NCBI GenBank assembly: GCA_036741355.1
Contig: DAINSK010000057.1
Coordinates: forward strand, 1-17,039
Source: JBBRGK01 sp036741355
Lineage (GTDB): Bacteria; Chloroflexota; Dehalococcoidia; CAUJGQ01
Reading direction: 5' to 3'
Length of the DNA: 17,039 nt
Shown here: positions 14,141 through 17,039 of the stretch, piece by piece
Position numbering within the stretch: the stretch's first letter is position 1
How the letters are laid out: every line of letters starts with the position of its first letter
Notes under the pieces: model-generated
The model's database searches: none
The model's input: the letters and a program-made list of their open reading frames with translations, nothing else
What the model was told of the DNA's origin: nothing
Program-made: the position numbers and the translations under genes

Positions 14141-14902
14141 TCAGCCTCGATTTTTGCCGCGGCCGGTAACCTTGCGCGCCAACCAGACGACCGGGTCATA
14201 GTACTCGGTTACAACTCGCTCCTTCAGCGGGATGATGGCGTTGTCCGTGATGTGGATGTTCTCGGGGCATACCTCGGTGCAGCACTTGGTGATGTTGCAA
14301 AATCCCAGACCGGCCTTCTGCCTGATGAGCTCAAGCCGGTCGTTGGTGTCGAGCGGATGCATCTCGAGCGCCGCGTATCGTACAAACAAACGCGGACCCG
14401 CGAAGCTCCCCTTATTTTCGTCGTGGTCACGGATGACGTGGCAGACGTTCTGGCACAGAAAACACTCGATACACTTGTGGAACTCCTGGACCCGATCTAC
14501 CTCCGGCTGGTACATGCGCCGTGTCCCATCGGCTTCCTTGGGCTTGGGCTTGAAAGCGGGCACTTCCTTTGCCTTCTCGAAGTTGAACGAGACATCCGTA
14601 ACCAGATCCTTGATCAGCGGAAAGGTCCTCAGCGGCGAAACTGTGATGGTGCTGTTGGACTCGAATATATCCATCCGCGTCATACACATCAGCCGCGGTT
14701 TACCGTTGATCTCGGCGCTGCACGAGCCGCATTTTCCGGCTTTGCAGTTCCAACGCACAGCCAAATCAGGCGCCAGTTCTGCCTGAACGCGATGGACGAC
14801 GTCCAGAACGACCATGCCCTCGCCGACGTCGACGTTGTACTCTTTGAACGCGCCGCTCGCGGCATCACCGCGCCAGAGACGCATCGTGAAACCGTCGCCC
14901 AT
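14141..14902 (-). CDS. sdhB: Succinate dehydrogenase/fumarate reductase iron-sulfur subunit (Sdh1 type)
   Basis: This subunit passes electrons from the flavin of SdhA to the membrane subunit. The 253-aa product has all three cluster motifs. [2Fe-2S] is C53, C58, C61 and C73 (WNCKAGKCGSCSAEINGK and LMCMTRM). The second is C144-x2-C147-x2-C150-x3-C154 (KCIECFLCQNVCH). The third is C202-x5-C208-x3-C212-P. The wording, including RGDAASGAF, LAVRWNCKAGKCGSC and ITKCCTEVCPENI, matches the mycobacterial Sdh1 group, not the E. coli type. The ATG shares a base with the sdhA TAA (TAATG), and GGAGGAG lies just upstream, so translation is coupled. It is the last gene of the sdhCAB run. Direction of catalysis cannot be read from sequence. 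Confidence 0.95.
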   Translation of the reverse strand: MGDGFTMRLWRGDAASGAFKEYNVDVGEGMVVLDVVHRVQAELAPDLAVRWNCKAGKCGSCSAEINGKPRLMCMTRMDIFESNSTITVSPLRTFPLIKDLVTDVSFNFEKAKEVPAFKPKPKEADGTRRMYQPEVDRVQEFHKCIECFLCQNVCHVIRDHDENKGSFAGPRLFVRYAALEMHPLDTNDRLELIRQKAGLGFCNITKCCTEVCPENIHITDNAIIPLKERVVTEYYDPVVWLARKVTGRGKNRG

Positions 14903-16704
14903 TACGTCGTCTCCTCCAAGAGCTGCTTGAGATCGTCCGGTATCTGGGGCAGGAGCTCCTGGCCAAGCGTTAATTCGCCGTCGCGCTTCCGCAGGACGAT
15001 GTTCACGCCACCGAATTTCGCGTCGGTCGTCGGGTAGTCGTCCCGTGTATGGCCACCCCGGCTCTCCTTGCGCTCGATCGCCGCGCGCGTAATCGCTTCC
15101 GAGACGGTGAGCAAAGAGTGGAGGTCCAGCGCCAGGTGCCAGCCGGGGTTGTATTGCCGGTTGCCTTCCACCCGCACACGCCGGGATCGGTCTCGAAGGA
15201 CCGCTATCTGCTCGAGGGCCAGCTTCAGCTCCACTTCAGTGCGGATGATGCCGACGTTGTTATGCATGCACTCCTGCAGGTCGGCCTGGATCGAATAGGG
15301 GTTCTCGTCGCCAGAGTTATCGAATGGGGCGAGCATCACCTGGGCGCACACTTCGACCTCGCCGCCGTCTACCACCGGCGAAGTCCGCAGGCCGCCCGCG
15401 TATTCCGCCGCGTACAGCCCCGCCCGACGACCGAAGACCAGCAGGTCGGATAGGGAGTTGCCGCCCAGCCGGTTGGCACCGTGGAGGCCGGCCGCAACCT
15501 CGCCCGCGGCAAACAGGCCGGGCACGGTCGTAGCGGCGGTATCGGCGTCAACGCGGATTCCTCCCATCATGTAGTGACAGGTTGGCCCGACCTCCATTGG
15601 TCCCGCCGTGATATCCACGTTCGCCAGCTCTTTGAACTGGTGGTACATCGATGGCAGGCGCCTGCGGATGTAATCAGCATCGCGCCGCGAGGCGATATCC
15701 AGGAAGACGCCTCCGTGCGGCGAGCCACGCCCGGCTTTGACCTCGGAGTTGATCGCCCGCGCTACTTCGTCGCGCGGCAAAAGGTCCGGCGTGCGCCTGT
15801 TCTTCTTGTCCGCGTACCAGGCGTCCGCTTCCTCCTCGGTGTCCGCGGTCTCTGCTCGAAAGAAGTCGGGGATGTAGTTGAACATGAAGCGGACGCCTTC
15901 CGAGTTCTTCAGCGTTCCGCCGTCGCCACGCACCCCTTCGGTCACCAGGATGCCGCGCACGCTGGGCGGCCAGACCATGCCCGTGGGATGGAATTGCACC
16001 ATCTCCATGTCTATCAGATCGGCACCCGCGTCGAATGCGAGCGTATCGCCGTCACCGGTGTACTCCCACGAGTTGGACGTAACCTTGTACGCCTTGCCGA
16101 TACCGCCGGTGGCAAGGACCACTGCTTTTGACTTGAACAGCACGAACCGACCGCTCTCCCGCCAATAACCGAAGGCTCCAGCGATCCGGTCCTTGTCCTT
16201 GAGCAGGCGGTGGATCGTGCATTCCATGAAGACATCGATCCCCTTATGGACCGCGTGTTGCTGCAACGTGCGGATCATCTCCAGCCCGGTTCTGTCACCT
16301 ACGTGTGCAAGCCGCGCGTAGCGATGTCCACCGAAGTCGCGCTGCAGGATAAGCCCTTCCGGTGTGCGATCGAAGAGCGCCCCCCACTCTTCCAACTCGA
16401 GCACGCGGTCGGGCGCCTCCTGGGCATGGATCTGGGCCATGCGCCAGTTGTTGAGCAGCTTGCCGCCGCGCATGGTATCGCGCCAATGGACCTTCCAGTT
16501 GTCCTCTGGCCAAACGTTACCGAGGGCAGCAGCGATCCCGCCTTCGGCCATGACGGTGTGCGCCTTGCCCAGTAGCGACTTGCAGATGAGAGCCGTCTTC
16601 GCCCCTTGGGCAGAGCACTCGATCGCCGCGCGCAAACCGGCGCCACCGGCCCCGACCACGATGACATCGTAGTCGTGGGTTTCGTACGTGCTCTCGGCGA
16701 CCAT
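14902..16704 (-). CDS. sdhA: Succinate dehydrogenase/fumarate reductase flavoprotein subunit
   Basis: This is the catalytic subunit interconverting succinate and fumarate. Of 600 aa, the FAD loop VVGAGGAGLRAA is at 16-27. H49 in KAHTVMAEGGIAAA is the expected covalent FAD attachment site. HPTGM (239-243), TEGVRGDGG (255-263), R311 (LPRDEVARAI), H377 (CHYMMGGI) and NRLGGNSLSD (411-420) complete the active site. Length is normal. The ATG overlaps the sdhC TAA by one base (TAATG). GGAGG lies eight bases upstream, within the end of sdhC. It is upstream of sdhB on the same message and closest to Sdh1-type flavoproteins. Confidence 0.96.
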   Translation of the reverse strand: MVAESTYETHDYDVIVVGAGGAGLRAAIECSAQGAKTALICKSLLGKAHTVMAEGGIAAALGNVWPEDNWKVHWRDTMRGGKLLNNWRMAQIHAQEAPDRVLELEEWGALFDRTPEGLILQRDFGGHRYARLAHVGDRTGLEMIRTLQQHAVHKGIDVFMECTIHRLLKDKDRIAGAFGYWRESGRFVLFKSKAVVLATGGIGKAYKVTSNSWEYTGDGDTLAFDAGADLIDMEMVQFHPTGMVWPPSVRGILVTEGVRGDGGTLKNSEGVRFMFNYIPDFFRAETADTEEEADAWYADKKNRRTPDLLPRDEVARAINSEVKAGRGSPHGGVFLDIASRRDADYIRRRLPSMYHQFKELANVDITAGPMEVGPTCHYMMGGIRVDADTAATTVPGLFAAGEVAAGLHGANRLGGNSLSDLLVFGRRAGLYAAEYAGGLRTSPVVDGGEVEVCAQVMLAPFDNSGDENPYSIQADLQECMHNNVGIIRTEVELKLALEQIAVLRDRSRRVRVEGNRQYNPGWHLALDLHSLLTVSEAITRAAIERKESRGGHTRDDYPTTDAKFGGVNIVLRKRDGELTLGQELLPQIPDDLKQLLEETT

Positions 16705-17039
16705 TAGACGATCCTCCAGTCACTGATAGTGCCCGAAGCCACCAGCCGAATGTACACATCGGTGATCACAACGCTAAACAGGCTAAACCAGGCGAAGTTT
16801 GCGTGTTTCGCATTCAACCGGCTGACGGCGCGCCACATCTGGTACCTGGTTGGCGCTTTGAAGAATCTATCCAGATAGCCGCCCGACAGATAGCGGCAGG
16901 AATGACACGAGAAGCTATACAGCGTCAACAGGACCACGTTAGCGACCATGATCAGGCTGCCCAAGCCAATTCCCCAGCCTTCGTCGAAACGAAATGCCTC
17001 AAATGCGTCGTACCACAGAAATGCGAGGATCACCCAGAC
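16704..17039 (-). CDS. sdhC: Succinate dehydrogenase membrane subunit (Sdh1-type SdhC), 5' end missing
   Basis: This is the membrane anchor and quinone-site subunit. About 111 C-terminal residues are in the window; the start lies past the right edge, since the frame stays open to 17039. Two clear membrane segments are visible: GIGLGSLIMVANVVLLTLYS, and FAWFSLFSVVITDVYIRLVA near the end. A hydrophobic VWVILAFLWYDAF is at the edge. Between them is SCHSCRYLSGG, with CHSC encoded at 16896-16907, and RLNAKHANFAW. This matches actinobacterial Sdh1 membrane subunits. For mycobacterial Sdh1 a membrane-embedded Rieske-type [2Fe-2S] cluster has been reported; the Cys and His here are candidate ligands. 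It is not the classical SdhC/SdhD pair. Confidence 0.85.
   Translation of the reverse strand, partial: VWVILAFLWYDAFEAFRFDEGWGIGLGSLIMVANVVLLTLYSFSCHSCRYLSGGYLDRFFKAPTRYQMWRAVSRLNAKHANFAWFSLFSVVITDVYIRLVASGTISDWRIV

Noticed and set aside
1..17039. CRISPR array, tRNA, rRNA, insertion sequence or prophage
   Set aside because: No regularly spaced direct repeats, no tRNA- or rRNA-like sequence and no transposase or phage protein were seen on either strand.

Overview
The window is high-GC bacterial chromosome with ordinary housekeeping genes. There are no phage, transposase, CRISPR, tRNA or rRNA signals. The malate dehydrogenase is of the lactate-dehydrogenase-like type known from Chloroflexus. 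The succinate dehydrogenase is of the Sdh1 type known from mycobacteria. MutY has the short actinobacterial-style C-terminus, and hyuA looks leaderless. Together these suggest a Chloroflexota-like organism, with Actinobacteriota or a neighbouring phylum as the alternative. No marker gene settles it.

Left part, 1-2012, minus strand: mutY, then hesB/erpA behind its own sigma-70-like promoter, then an EVE-domain gene that runs off the left edge. Divergent from mutY across 45 bp is larE (2058-2882). A 321-bp gap follows, packed with small hairpins that look like a dispersed intergenic repeat (about 2971-3078). Next come hyuA and hyuB, translationally coupled, then a small two-helix membrane protein and a LysM lipoprotein.

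Centre, 8037-14132, plus strand: after a 313-bp gap with a plausible promoter and long leader comes a five-gene run. It encodes a carboxyltransferase of the PccB/MmdA/12S family, a pyruvate/oxaloacetate carboxyltransferase (5S family), a separate biotin carrier protein, isocitrate dehydrogenase and malate dehydrogenase. A strong intrinsic terminator closes it. The first three genes are the three parts of a methylmalonyl-CoA:pyruvate transcarboxylase, and no biotin carboxylase gene is present in the window.

Right part, 14141-17039, minus strand, convergent: sdhB, sdhA and the 3' part of sdhC, with stop/start overlaps.

The genes from 8350 rightward form a central-carbon block. Transcarboxylase would link propionyl-/methylmalonyl-CoA with pyruvate/oxaloacetate, MDH interconverts oxaloacetate and malate, and SDH (or fumarate reductase) interconverts succinate and fumarate. 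These are steps of a Wood-Werkman-like branch around the TCA cycle. The most notable items are this transcarboxylase operon, the Sdh1-type membrane subunit with a CHxC motif, and the multi-hairpin intergenic element upstream of hyuA.
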